Part shown: positions 40,650 through 52,601 of the stretch, in pieces
Layout: each line of letters opens with the position of its first letter
How positions within the stretch are numbered: the first letter of the stretch is position 1
Assembly: GCA_963769115.1 (NCBI GenBank)
Contig: CAVYKN010000021.1
Span: 36,934 to 100,933, forward strand
Origin: DASTFY01 sp963769115
Lineage (GTDB): Bacteria > Actinomycetota > Acidimicrobiia > Acidimicrobiales > Ilumatobacteraceae
Direction: 5' to 3'
Length of the DNA stretch: 64,000 nt
The notes under the pieces: generated by a model
Seen by the model: only the letters and a program-made list of their open reading frames with translations
Database searches by the model: none
What the model was told of the DNA's origin: nothing
Position numbers and translations under genes: made by a program

Positions 40650-41039
40650 GTCGCGCTCCCCGCAACGAGGATCCGAGCAGGGGCGCCATCCCGTGACACC
40701 GACCACGTGTCGCGCAAGGCGACCGATCAGCAGCGTCACACAGGGGTGTGCCACCGTTCCCCGCCGAGCCCTCACGCGGCTCTCCGCGCCGCCGCCTGCG
40801 CCACCGACCGCACGCTCCCACCCCAGACCGTACCGCTTCGCTCGGCCAGCGAATCGACGTCGAATCGCCGGCAGAGGGGCTCGAGGGCGGGGTGCGGTCG
40901 GTGGTGGGTGCGGTGGGTGGCGGCGAGCGTTGGCCGAGGGTTGGCCGAGGGTTGAGGGAGTGGCCCGGGCCGTCGGGTGGCGACGGCCGCGGGCGACGGC
41001 CGATGGCGGCGGCTGGGGGCGACGGCGGCCCTGACGGGG
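40650..41039. other. Intergenic stretch between two minus-strand genes
   Basis: About 390 bases with no supported gene. It contains one copy of the REP-like repeat (40833-40872) and, at about 40,905-40,960, an imperfect GGTTGGCCGAGGGTTGGCCG tandem. Purine-rich G-tract sequence dominates. Confidence 0.5.
40833..40872. repeat. REP-like intergenic repeat, copy C
   Basis: CGCTTCGCTCGGCCAGCGAA followed by TCGACGTCGAATCGCCGG matches the second half of the copy after purH at all but one or two positions. The tail is an imperfect 26-base palindrome centred on TCGACGTCGA. Confidence 0.7.
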
Positions 41040-42660
41040 TCAGCCGGCGTCGCCGGCGAGTTGCCTGGCGGTGCGGTAGTCGGCCTTGCCGTTCGGGGCG
41101 CGTGGCACATCCGGGACGAACACGACGGTCTTCGGCGCCTTGTAGCCGGCGAGCTGCGCTTGACGGTGGCGATGACCGTGTCGCGCGTCGCCGTCGATCC
41201 GTGAGCGCGACGCGACGGCGGTCACCGCCTGACCGAACTTCTCGTCCTCGATCCCGATCACGAGGCAGTCCTGGATGCCGGGCACCCGCTTGACGGCTTC
41301 CTCGACCTCCTCCGGATAGATCTTCTCGCCCCCGCTGTTGATCACCTGGCTCCCACGCCCGAGCAGGATGATCGAGCCGTCGGCGTCGACCTTGGCGAAA
41401 TCGCCAGGGAACGAATAGCGCACACCGTCGATGACCCGGAAGGTCCTGGCCGACTTCTCGGGGTCCTTGAAGTAGCCGAGCGGCACGTTCCCGCCTGCCG
41501 CCACCATCCCGACCTCGTCCGATCCCGGCGTGACCTCGCGGTCGTCGTCGGTGAACACTTTGGTCGTCGGGTTCTGCTGGAACTTGGCGGTCTGTGCCGA
41601 GACGCCCTTCATCGTCACCTGGGAACCCATCTGGCCCTCCGACGCACCCATCGCGTCGATGAGCATCGCCTGCTCGACCCGATCGACGAGCGCCTGCTTG
41701 ACCTCGGTGGTCCACATCACGCCGGAGGACAGGAAGAGCACGATCGATGACGTGTCGTACGGCTCGCCGTCCGGCTTGCCCTCGTCGATCGCCTTGATGA
41801 TCGGCTTGGCGAGCGTGTCGCCGACGATGGTGACGGCGGTGGCCCGGTGGCGCTCGACGGCCGCCAGCAGTTCGTGGGCATCGAGGCTCCGGCTGGTGAG
41901 CGTGACGATGTGGCCGCCGGCGAGCAGCGGGATCATGCATCCGCCCCACGCTCCCGTGCCGTGCATGAGCGGCGCGCACGGGATCGACACGACCTGCGTG
42001 CCGGCTCCGACGACGCCGGCGACCATCGACGCGATCGAGGGACGCATCGTCGGGCGGTGCGAGGCCGATCAGCGGCAGCCCGCCGACCACCTGGGCCCTG
42101 GTGAGTTCGCCGATCGAGTACATGACGCCCTTCGGCATGCCGGTCGTGCCGCCGGTGTAGAGCATGTAGATGTCGTCCTCGGAGCGAACGATGCGCGGCA
42201 TCGGATCGTGCGACGCGACGACCGCTTCGTACTCCTGAGCGTTCGGCACGCTGCCGGTCGAGCTGTCGTCCACCTCGATGAGGAGCTTGAGCTTGGGGAG
42301 CCGCCCGACGACGTTGGCGACGCGATCGCCGAGCGAGGAGTGGAACACCAGCGCCTCGGCATCGGAGTTGTCGAGCAGGTACCACAGTTCTTCGTCGAGG
42401 TAGCGGTAGTTGACGTTGACCGGGACGCCGCGGAGCTTGAACGTGGCGTACTGCGATTCGACGTACTCGTTGCCGTTGTAGAGATAGAGGGCGACCTTGG
42501 AGTCCGGCCCGAGCCCGGCCTCGGTCAGTGCCTGTGCCACCCGGGCGGCCCGGTCGTCGAACTCGTGACCACGTCGCGTCGTGTCGCCGTTGGTGACCGC
42601 CGGAACGTCGGGGATCTCGTCAGCGATCGACTCCCAGATGGTGGCGAAGTGCATCTCCAT
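41040..42660 (-). CDS. Acyl-CoA synthetase (AMP-forming), frameshifted
   Basis: ANL-superfamily ligase that activates a carboxylate as acyl-adenylate and transfers it to CoA. It begins MEMHFATIWESIADEIPDVP. The P-loop is YMLYTGGTTGMPKGVM. Later motifs are SMVAGVVGAGTQVVSIPCAP, LIDAMGASEGQMGSQ, the hinge region LLGRGSQVINSGGEKIYPEE, and the C-terminal APNGKADYRTARQLA with the catalytic Lys. Breaks lie near 42,045 and 41,170-41,205. Corrected length is about 540 aa. It resembles long-chain or steroid-degradation FadD-type enzymes; the substrate is not determinable. Confidence 0.88.
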
Positions 42661-42668
42661 CGGCGGGC

Positions 42669-43622
42669 ATGATCGCGGTGGCTGATTCGAAGGGGGCCGC
42701 GCCCGGCTGGCGGTCGGCACGCGACCTGGCGGGCTGGGCGATCCCGCCGGACATCCTCGCCCAAGCCGAGGGGGAGACGCCGTGGGCGTTCCAACCAGAT
42801 CACTTCCGGGTGGGGGCACGGACCACGACGCTCGAAACGCCGTCCTCCAGTTTCGAGCGTGAGGTCCTGCCTCCGGGCGGCTCCGTGCTCGATGTCGGCT
42901 GCGGAGGCGGACGGGCCGGGGGCTCGCCCTCACCCCGCCGGCAGGTGTGATCATCGGCGTGGACAAGCGCACGACGATGCTGGACCAGCTCGAAGCGACC
43001 GCCCGAGGGGAGCGTCATATCGGGACCGTCACCTACCTGGGCCGCTGGCCGGAGGTGGCCGACCAGGTGCCGGTGGCTGACGTGGCGGTCTGCCACCACG
43101 TGGCGTACAACGTCGGTGACATCGTGCCGTTCCTCGTGGCGCTCACTGCGCATGCCCGCCTGGCGGTCGTGCTGGAGCTCACGGATCGCCACCCCCCAAA
43201 CCGTGTGGAGCGACGCCTGGCGCCACTTCTGGGGCATCGAGCGACCGCGGGGTCCCCATCGCCCGAGGACCTCGTCGCCATCGTGCGAAGACGTGGTTGG
43301 GGGCCCGAGGTGTGGCGGCAGAGACGATCGGGCGCCGACGAGGGGGTCCACGGCGCCACGACGCCGATCGCGCCGTGCGCTCGCTGCGCCGGCAGCTCTC
43401 TGCCTCCCCGCCGACCGGACCGACGAGGTGGGCGACCTACCTAACGACGAACACCCCGTGGCATGGCTGGACAGACGTCGTCACAGCTCCGCTGGCCTGG
43501 CTCGTCGGAGGGTCACGCATCGTGACCGTCCACACCGCTCGGCCACGCCGGCGGTGGCACGGATCGGTGAGGAGCACGCCCTACGAGCGCTGCCAGGTCC
43601 GCGAACAGCCCTTGCCGCGTAG
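42669..43622 (+). CDS. Class I SAM-dependent methyltransferase (frameshifted, end uncertain)
   Basis: It starts ADSKGAAPGWRSARDLAGWA and continues IPPDILAQAEGETPWAFQPD. Motif I is SVLDVGCGGGRAG. After a break near 42,915 the frame continues GVIIGVDKRTTMLDQLEATA and VADVAVCHHVAYNVGDIVPF. Further breaks near 43,195, 43,300 and 43,400 leave the C-terminus uncertain; RLCLPADRTDEVGD is still recognisable. It starts only 8 nt from the divergent acyl-CoA synthetase gene. The methyl acceptor is unknown. Confidence 0.72.
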
Positions 43623-43684
43623 GGTCAGCGCCGGAGCTCGGTTGGGGGGCCACAGCACGCACGGGACGAGATCAGGAGACACCC

Positions 43685-45649
43685 ATGGTTCGACGATTCG
43701 CTGATCGCCCTCGGGGTGACGGCGCTGGCCGGTGCCGGTGGTCTTCGGTCCGTCCCGGATGGCGGGCGCTATCGGCGCCTCGGTTCGTCTCGAGGGGACG
43801 TTCGGCGGCAGGGCCCCGTGTCGCCCGAAACCCGCGTCGCCGTCCAGGTCCAGCTCCGGCTCCGGGATCAGGCCGGCGCCGACACGCTGGCCCTCTCGGT
43901 GTCGACGCCGGGCAGCCCCGAGTACCGGCGGTACCTCAGCGCGGAGGAGTTCCGGGACCGGTTCTCGCCCACCGAAGCCACCGTCGCCAAGGTGTCGGCG
44001 TGGTTGACCAGCCAGGGGCTCACGGTCACGTCCGTCCCCGCCAACCACTTCTAGGTCGCCGCCGAGGGGACGGCAGCCCAGGTCGAGGCCGCCTTCGCCG
44101 TCGGTCTGGCCACCGTCGAGGTCAACGGCGGACACGGCGCGTCAACACCGCTGAACCTGCCGTCCCGGCGGAACTGTCGCGGCAGTCGATGGCGTGACCG
44201 GGCTCACAGAGGCATTCGCCCACCCGACCCGCGTGGGTGGCGCCGACGAAGGCGCCGCACCCTCGGAGACCCCGACCCCGACCCCGGCGCCGCCGCGCCC
44301 GGCGTCCGCAAGGCCCGCCCGTGCTCGAAGTGGTGGGGCGAGGACGACGCCACGGGCCTGCCCCGCTACGGGAGCGGCTACCCGGATCCGCTGGCGTGGG
44401 CGCCCTGTGGGTGGAACCCAGCGGAGCTCCGGCGGGCGTACGAGACCGCGGTCCGGTCGCCAAGGGCATCGACGGTCGGGCGTCCGGGTCGCCGTCGTCG
44501 GCGCCTACCTGTCACCCACGCTCTACGCCGACGCATCGACCTACGCCCGGCGCAACGATCCCGCTCACCCCCTGCCGAGACTCCGGCTCGTCGAGCAGGC
44601 GTTCCTGCCCGAACAGCTCCAGACGCAGTGCGACATCGGCGGTTGGTACGGCGAGCAGACGCTCGACGTCGAGGCCGTCCACGCCATGGCCCCGGGGGCG
44701 AGGATCGTGGCCGTCGGCGCCAGGAGCTGCAGCGACCCCGACCTCCTCCAGGCCATCACCGCCGTGGTCGACGGTGACCAGGCGGAGATCGTCTCGAACT
44801 CCTACGGCTTCAAGGGCGAGCTGGTGCCGGAGGCACTCGGTGCGTGCGGCGCTCAGGGTCCACACACAGGCGGCGCTCCAGGGGATCGGCTTCATCTACT
44901 CCTCGGGTGACGATGGCGACTGGAGCAACGACGGCTCGTTCAGCGGGCCGCTGCCGTCCGCCAGCTTCCACGCCTCGTCGCCGCTGGCCACCGCCGTCGG
45001 CGGCACGAGCCTGGGCGTGGCCGCCGACGGCACCGTCGCCCTCGAACGGGGCTGGACCACCGGAACCAGCACGTTCGACCCCGCGACGAGGACGTTCGTC
45101 CCTGGCGGCAAGGGCACCTTCATGTACGGCGCAGGCGGGGGACCGAGCCGGCTGTTCGACCAGCCCAGCTACCAGCAGGGTGTCGTCCCGAACGGGATGG
45201 CCGGCTCCCTGGGCGCTCCCCGGCGGCGCGTGTCCCCGACGTCGGCATGGTCGGGGACCCGAACACGGGCATGCTGGTCGGCCAGACCCAGACCTTCCCC
45301 GAGGGCGTCAGCTACGACGAGTACCGGATCGGCGGGACCAGCCTGTCGGCGCCGCTGTTCGCCGGCATGATGGCGCTGGCCGACCAGCACGCCGGGGCTC
45401 GGCACGGCTTCGCCAACCCCTGGATCTACTCGCTGGCGGGAGTGACGCCTGCCGTGACATCGGGCCCGGTCAGAGGACGGCGGTGGTGCGGCGCAACTTC
45501 GTCAACGGCGTGGACAGCTCCGGCGGGTACACGCAGCCCACCGTGCGGACCGTCGACGCTGACCTGCAGTCGCTGCGCACGCTGCCCGGGTACGACACCT
45601 TGACAGGGCTGGGCGCGCCGGGCGGGCGAGGTTCGTCGAGGCCGGGTGA
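43685..45649 (+). CDS. Secreted S53 (sedolisin-type) serine-carboxyl peptidase, broken
   Basis: ATG 43685 follows AGGAGA. After one repair the N-terminus is signal-like (SLIALGVTALAGAGGL). A pro-kumamolisin domain follows: LSVSTPGSPEYRRYLSAEEF. Catalytic Glu and Asp lie in GWYGEQTLDVEAVHAMAPGA, the oxyanion Asp in FIYSSGDDGDW, and the Ser in IGGTSLSAPLFAGMMALADQ. The C-terminus TLPGYDTLTGLGAP fits the calcium site. An in-frame TAG at 44052-44054 interrupts the prodomain (NHF then VAAEGTAAQVEAAF), and about eight frameshifts follow. The TAG is a substitution, unlike the other errors, so genuine decay cannot be excluded. Confidence 0.8.
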
Positions 45650-45701
45650 CCCGCTCAGCCCGATCAGCCTGTCCGATCAGTCAGAGGTACACACCCCGCC
45701 C

Positions 45702-45716
45702 TAGGATGGCCCCACC
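45702..45716 (+). promoter_or_regulatory. Leaderless -10 box of the helicase gene
   Basis: TAGGAT at 45702-45707 is 9 nt before ATG 45717; no ribosome binding site is present. Confidence 0.45.
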
Positions 45717-48002
45717 ATGACGGTCGTCCCAGAGAACCCGGCCGTGCCGAACGCTGCTGGCCGACGGGCTCAACCCGGATCAGCTCGAGGCCGTCATGCA
45801 CACCGAGGGCCGCTGCTCGTCGTGGCCGGCGCCGGGCTCGGGCAAGACCCGGGTGCTCACCCACCGCATCGCCCACCTGATCGGCGAGCACGGCGTCAGC
45901 CCGTTCGAGATCCTGGCCATCACCTTCACCAACAAGGCCGCCGACGAGATGAGCACCGGGTCGGCGGCGCTGGTCGGCCCGGTGGCCCAGAAGATGTGGG
46001 TGTCGACGTTCCACTCGGCCTGCGTGCGCATCCTGCGGCGCGACGGCCGCGGCTCGGGCTACCCGTCGTCGTTCACGATCTACGACCAGGCCGACGCCGC
46101 GCGGCTCACCGGCTACGTCCTCCGCGACCTGGACCTCGACCCCAAGCAGTTCCCGCCCGGGCGTGCACGCCGCCGATCAGCGCGGCCAAGAACGAGCTGG
46201 TCTTCGGCGCCGACGTACGCGCGACCGGGCCGCCAAGATCTTCGAGCGCAAGATCGCCGAGGTCTACCGGAGTACCAGGCCCGGCTGCGAGAGGCCGGCG
46301 CCATGGACTTCGACGACCTGCTCACGGTCACCGTGCGCGCTGTTCCGGAGCACCCCGACGTGCTCGAGCCACTACCAGCGAGCGCTTCCAGCACGTGCTG
46401 GTCGACGAGTACCAGGACACCAACCGGGCCCAGAACGAGCTGGTCCTCGCTGCTCGGCGCCGGGCACCGCAACGTCTGCGTCGTCGGCGACCGCGACCAG
46501 TCGCATCTACCGGTTCCGGGGCGCCGACATCCGCAACATCCTCGAGTTCGAGAAGGCGTTCCCCGACGCCACCGTGATCGTGCTCGAGCAGAACTACCGG
46601 TCGACGCAGACGATCCTCGACGCCGCCAACGCCGTCATCGCCAACAACCTCGGCCGCAAGCCCAAGGACGCTGTGGACCGACCAGGGCGGCGGCGAGCCG
46701 CATCGTCCGCTACCACGCCGAGGACGAGGGCGACGAGGCCGCGTGGGTGGCGCGCGAGATCGGCCGACCTGCACGACGGGACGGGCACCGCTGGGGCGAC
46801 ATGGCGTCTTCTACCGGACCAACGCCCAGAGCCGGGTGCGTCGAGGAGGAGCTGATGCGCGCGCGGCATCCCGTACAAGGTCGTCGGCGGCACCCGGTTC
46901 TACGACCGCCGGGAGGTCAAGGACGCGCTCGCCTACCTGCGGGCCGTCGTCAACCCGGCCGACGAGGTGAGCGTCAAGCGGGTCCTCAACGTGCCCAAGC
47001 GGGGCGTCGGCGACACCACCGTCGGCCGGCTCGACGCCTGGGCCGACCGCCGACGGCGTCACCGTTCGTCGACGCGCTGCGCCGGGCCGAGGAGGCCGGC
47101 GTGACCGGCCCGGCGCTGCGCGGGCATCGCCGCGCTTCCTCGAGCTGCTCGACGAGCTCGCCGACGCTCGTGCCGACAGGGCCCGGCCGCCGTGCTCGAG
47201 GCCGCGCTCGACGCAGCGGCTACCTGGCCGAGCTCGAGGCCGAGCACACCGTCGAGGCCGCGGGCCGGCTCGAGAACCTGGCCGAGCTGGTCGGCGTCGG
47301 CCACGCGAGTTCGACCGACGTCGACGAGTTCCTCGAGCAGGTCAGCCTGGTGGCCGACACCGACGAGCTCGACGGCGACGACAGCCGCGGTCGTGCTGAT
47401 GACGCTGCACACGGCCAAGGGCCTCGAGTACCCGGTGGTGTTCCTCGTCGGCCTCGAGGACGGCGTCTTCCCCCACCTGCGCTCGCTCGGCGAGCCCGAC
47501 GAGCTCGAGGAGGAGCGCCGCCTCGCCTACGTCGGCATCACCCGGGCCCGCGAGCGCCTCTACCTCACCCACGCCTGGAGCCGCACGCTGTTCGGCTCGA
47601 CGCAGTACAACCCGCCCAGCCGCTTCCTCGACGAGATCCCGGCCGAGCTGGTCGAGGCCATCGGCGACCGCGGCCGGCGGCGCCGGCCGGCGGCGCACGG
47701 GCCAGCTACCGCGGGCGCGAGCGCTGGCGGCCGGAGTGACGACGACCCGGCTTGGGTCGAGCACCGGGAGCGGGTGGTCGAGGCGGCGCTGCGGCCGGGC
47801 AGGGCCGCGGCGGCCCGCCGCGCCGACCGGGGCCGAGACGCTGGGCCTGCGCCTCGGCGACGACGTGCGCCACGGCAAGTTCGGCGAGGGCGTCATCGTC
47901 GACATCGCCGGGCAGGGCGAGAAGGCCGAGGCCCTGGTGCGCTTCCCGCGGCTCGGCGAGAAGACCTTCCTCCTGGCCTGGACGCCGCTCGAGAAGGTCT
48001 GA
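45717..48002 (+). CDS. pcrA: UvrD/PcrA-type DNA helicase (many frameshifts)
   Basis: Superfamily 1A 3'-5' helicase for repair and replication. Motif I is VVAGAGSGKTRVLTHRIAHL, motif Ia ILAITFTNKAADEM, motif II VLVDEYQDTNRAQNEL, motif III VCVVGDRDQSIYRFRGADIR, motif IV EQNYRSTQTILDAAN, motif V LMTLHTAKGLEYPVVFLVGL and motif VI RRLAYVGITRARERLYLTH. The C-terminal GLRLGDDVRHGKFGEGVIVD is the RNA-polymerase-interacting domain of PcrA. About 20 breaks occur between 45,755 and 47,830. Corrected length is about 760 aa. Confidence 0.92.
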
Positions 48003-48051
48003 GCCCGTCCTGGGCGTTTCCTGAGGACGGCTGCGCGGGCGAAGATGGGGT

Positions 48052-49541
48052 GTGCTCGCCCGCGCCCGCCTCGCCTTCGACCGTGAGCTGACCCTCGGCG
48101 TCCTGGCCGGACGGCTGGGAGCGGTGTACGGCGGGCGGACCATGGTCGACGAGGAGGGGTGGGTCGTCACGTTCCGCGAGGCCGCTGACCTGGTCGAGCG
48201 CTGGTCCGGCGCCATCGAGGCGCAGGTGGAGCCGGGGGCCCGCGTCGTCCTGGCCGTGCCCAACGGCTACCGCCAGCTGCTGGCCACCCTGGCGGTGGCG
48301 CGGGCCGGCGGCGTGGCCGTGCCGGTCAACGCCCAGATGCGCCCGAGCGAGATCGACCACGTCGTGGACGACGCCGGCGCCACGCTCGTCGTCCGCGACA
48401 CGGCCGAGCTCGACCGGGCGCGCCGGCGCACACTGACGCCCCCGGCCGCCGTCGCCGGCCCCGACGACCTGGCCGCCCTCTTCTACACGTCGGGGACGAC
48501 GGGCCATCCGAAGGGCGTGCAGCTCAGCCACCGGGCACTGATCGGCGCCTCCCGGCTGGGGGCCCTGAACGTGCTGGCCGGCCCCGACGGCCGTGTCGGC
48601 CCTGCCCATCGCCCACATCATGGGCTTCTCGGCCGGGCTGGGGTTCGCCGTGGCCGGCGTCCCGGTCGCCGCCCTCCGGCGGTTCGACGCGACCGCGGTG
48701 CTCGACCTCATCGAGGAGCGGCGGGCCCGGGTCTTCATCGGTGTGCCGGCCATGTACCGCCTGCTCGTGGAGGCCGGCGCCGACCGGGCGGGATCTTCGC
48801 AGCGTCCGTCTCTGGCTCTCCGGGGCCGACGTGATGCCGCCCGAGCTGGCCGAGGAGTTCCAGGCCATGGGGTCCTCGGTCGACCTGCCCGGCATCGGCC
48901 CGGTCGGGCGCGCCGCGTTCGTGGAGGGCTACGGCCTGGCCGAATCGGCGGGCGCGGTGGCGATGAAGGCCCATGTTCCGTTCCCCGGCCTGGCCGCGCT
49001 CGGCGGCGACGCCGTGGGCGTGCCGCTCCCCGGTGTGCGGTTCCGCATCCGGGACGGGGAGCTGGAGCTGAAGGCGCCCGGCGTCACGAGCGGCTACTGG
49101 GGCGATGCGGCGGCCTCGGCGGCCGCGTTGACCGACGACGGGTGGCTGCGCACGGGTGACCGCGCCGCGCCCGGCCTGTTCGGCACGGTCCGCTTCCAGG
49201 GCCGGTCGAAGGACGTGATCAAGGTGGGCGGCTACTCGGTCTACGCCGTGGAGGTGGAGGCGGCGCTGGCCAAGCACCCGGCCATCGCCGAGGCCGCCGT
49301 GGTGGCGTTGCCCGACGCCCGGCTGGGCGAGGTGCCGGCCGCGGCCGTCCGCCTGGCTCCCGGGTCGAAGGCGGCTCGCGCCGCCCGCGACGCCGACGAG
49401 CTCCTCGCCGCGGCCGCCGCCGACCTGGCGCCCTACAAGCGCCCCCGCCGCCTCGTGATCGTGGACGAGCTCCCCCGCACCGGTTCCGGCAAGGTCCAGA
49501 AGGACCGTCTGCGGCCCCTGTTCCCGAGCCCGGACGACTGA
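48052..49541 (+). CDS. AMP-dependent acyl-CoA ligase (frameshifted)
   Basis: ANL-superfamily enzyme. The P-loop is ALFYTSGTTGHPKGVQLSHR. After a break near 48,595 come LPIAHIMGFSAGLGFAVAGV and, after a second near 48,792, VRLWLSGADVMPPELAEEF. GYGLAESAGAVAMKAHVPFP, DGWLRTGDRA, GRSKDVIKVGGYSVYAVEVE and PRTGSGKVQKDRLRP with the catalytic Lys complete the set. Corrected length is about 497 aa. The start GTG 48052 lies 49 nt after the helicase stop. Confidence 0.88.
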
Positions 49542-49551
49542 CGCCGGCGGC

Positions 49552-50037
49552 TAGTCGGTCGGCTGCAGGTCGAGGGTGAGCGTGCCGTCGTCGTCGATGA
49601 GCACGACCACCCGCTCGGCGTCCGGCAGCTCGCCGGGCGTGAACGTCACGCCCGTGCAGTCCACGAGCTCCTTGGTCTCCCGGTCCAGCGAGACGAGGCA
49701 GTCGGGCGCGTTCGCCGGCCGGCTGCAGCGAGAAGACCCGCCAGCCCTCGAAGTCGGTGGCGCCGTCGTGGACGAGACCGACCGGCCGCTCCCCGGCGGG
49801 GCCGCTCAGGTTGGGGAAGAGGATGGGCCCGTTGGCCTCGACCGAGTCGGCCAGGCGGTCGACGCGGCCGACCTCGAAGACGTCGGCGCCGATGCGGCGG
49901 TCGGCGTCGTCGGCGTTGCGGGTGACGACGACGGCGATGAGCCACAGGAAGCCGAACAGCAGCGCCAGCACGGCGAGACCGGCCAGGACCGGCACGACGG
50001 CGCGCGCCACGGGTGAGCGGAGGCGGGGTTCGGCCAC
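49552..50037 (-). CDS. Single-pass membrane protein, unknown function (one frameshift)
   Basis: The N-terminus AVVPVLAGLAVLALLFGFLW is a membrane anchor. An external domain follows: ADVFEVGRVDRLADSVEANG, PILFPNLSGPAGERPVGLVH and, after a break near 49,725, NAPDCLVSLDRETKELVDCT then ELPDAERVVVLIDDDGTLTL. Length is about 162 aa. A Cys pair (PDC and VDC) lies near the end. I do not recognise the family. It is divergent from the cobalamin-binding protein. Confidence 0.6.
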
Positions 50038-50086
50038 GGGCGTCCAGTGTGCCCGCTGAGGGTTGGAGCAGCACAGCAGGGGCGCG

Positions 50087-50101
50087 TAGGGTCCGCGTTC
50101 C
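50087..50101 (+). promoter_or_regulatory. Leaderless -10 box of the cobalamin-binding gene
   Basis: TAGGGT at 50087-50092 is 9 nt before GTG 50102. No Shine-Dalgarno sequence lies between. Confidence 0.45.
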
Positions 50102-50509
50102 GTGAACCGGCCCTATCGCGTGGTCGTCGCCAAGCCCGGTCTCGACGGCCACGACCGTGGGGCGAAGACGATCACGCGCGCTCTGCGCGACGCCGGGTTC
50201 GAGGTCATCTACACGGGCCTGCACCAGACGCCCGAGCAGATCGCGGAGACGGCGCTGCAGGAGGACGTGGACGCCGTCGGGCTGTCGCTGCTGTCGGGCG
50301 CCCACCTCACCCTGTTCCCCCGGGTGATGGAGGAGCTGAAGGCGCGGGACCTGGGCGACATCGTCGTGTTCGGCGGCGGCGTGATCCCCGCTGCGGACAT
50401 CGCCACGCTGAAGGACCAGGGCGTGGCCGCGGTGTTCACCCCCGGCTCGTCCCTGCGGGAGATCTGCCGGTGGCTCGAAGAGACCCTTGACGCGAAGGAG
50501 AAGGAGTAG
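50102..50509 (+). CDS. Cobalamin-binding subunit of methylmalonyl-CoA mutase type
   Basis: A stand-alone B12-binding domain of 135 aa. The signature GLDGHDRGAK is the D-x-H-x-x-G loop whose His replaces dimethylbenzimidazole as cobalt ligand. GLSLLSGAHLTLFP is the S-x-L motif and FGGGVIPAADI the GG motif. It is the small or C-terminal part of methylmalonyl-CoA (or related acyl-CoA) mutase. No large subunit is visible in the window. It sits 2 nt before sucC, linking succinyl-CoA production to the citrate cycle. Confidence 0.88.
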   Translation: MNRPYRVVVAKPGLDGHDRGAKTITRALRDAGFEVIYTGLHQTPEQIAETALQEDVDAVGLSLLSGAHLTLFPRVMEELKARDLGDIVVFGGGVIPAADIATLKDQGVAAVFTPGSSLREICRWLEETLDAKEKE

Positions 50510-50511
50510 GC

Positions 50512-51676
50512 GTGGACCTGTTCGAGTACCAGGGCAAGCAGTACTTCTCCCGCTTCGGCATCCCGGTGTCGCCGGGTGGCGTGGCGGTCACCGTCGACGA
50601 GGCCGTGGACGATCGCCGACTCGGTCGGCTACCCGGTCGTCGTCAAGGCGCAGGTCCAGGTGGGCGGTCGGGGCAAGGCCGGCGGCATCAAGCTGGCCAA
50701 CGACGCCGCCGAGGCCCGTCAGCACGCGGCCGCCATCCTCGGCATGGACATCAAGGGCCACGTGGTCCAGCGGGTGTGGGTGGAGAAGGCCTCGGACATC
50801 GCGGAGGAGTACTACGCGTCGTTCACGCTCGACCGCTCGGCCAAGCAGCACCTCCTGATGCTGTCCGCCCAGGGAGGCGTGGAGATCGAGGAGGTGGCCG
50901 CCCGGGATCCCGACGCCATCGTCAAGCTCCACGTCGATCCGGTGGACGGCCTCTCGCAAGAGGCGGCGCGCGGCGCGGCCGAGGCGGCCCGGATCAACCC
51001 GGCGGCGCTCGACGGCGTGGCCGAGATCCTCGTGCTCCTCTACCGCTGCTTCACCGAGGGTGACTGCGACCTGGCCGAGATCAACCCGCTCATCCTCAAG
51101 CCGGCGGGCGAGGTCCACGCCCTCGACGCCAAGGTCAGCCTGGACGGGAACGCCGAGTTCCGCCATCCGGAGTGGGAGGAGTTCAAGGCGACCGAGGAGC
51201 TCGACGACCGCGAGCGCCTCGCCCGGGACAAGGACCTCCAGTACATCGGGCTCGAGGGCACCGTGGGGATCATCGCCAACGGCGCCGGCCTGGCCATGAG
51301 CACGCTCGACGTGGTCAACCAGGTCGGCGGCCAGGCGGCCAACTTCCTCGACATCGGCGGCGGGGCCAACGCGGACGTGATGGCGGCGGCGTTGGAGGTC
51401 ATCAACTTCGACGAGTCCGTGCGCTCGATCTTCATCAACATCTTCGGTGGGATCACGCGAGGGGAGGAGGTGGCCAAGGGCATCGTGGAGGCACTCGGAC
51501 GGGTGGACCTGCGGGCCCCGATGGTCATCCGCCTGGACGGGACCAACGCCGACGAGGGGCGCCGCATCCTCGCCGACGCCGGGATCGCGCCCGATCGCCT
51601 CATCACCGAGCCGACCATGCTGTCCGCCGCCGAGTCCGCCGTCGCCCTGGCCGGCGCGGCCGACGCCACCGCCTGA
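50512..51676 (+). CDS. sucC: Succinyl-CoA synthetase beta subunit (one frameshift)
   Basis: ATP-grasp subunit that, with SucD, interconverts succinyl-CoA and succinate with nucleotide triphosphate formation. GTG 50512 begins MDLFEYQGKQYFSRFGIPVS. One extra G near 50,611 breaks the frame before YPVVVKAQVQVGGRGKAGGI. Further motifs are DCDLAEINPLILKP, VGIIANGAGLAMSTLDVVNQ, NFLDIGGGANADVMAAAL and SIFINIFGGITRGEEVAKGI. Corrected length is about 387 aa. sucD starts 10 nt later after a GAGGAG site. Confidence 0.94.
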
Positions 51677-51686
51677 GGAGCCTGCC

Positions 51687-52583
<897 letters not shown>

Positions 52584-52601
52584 AGCCGGCGACGCGCCCG
52601 T

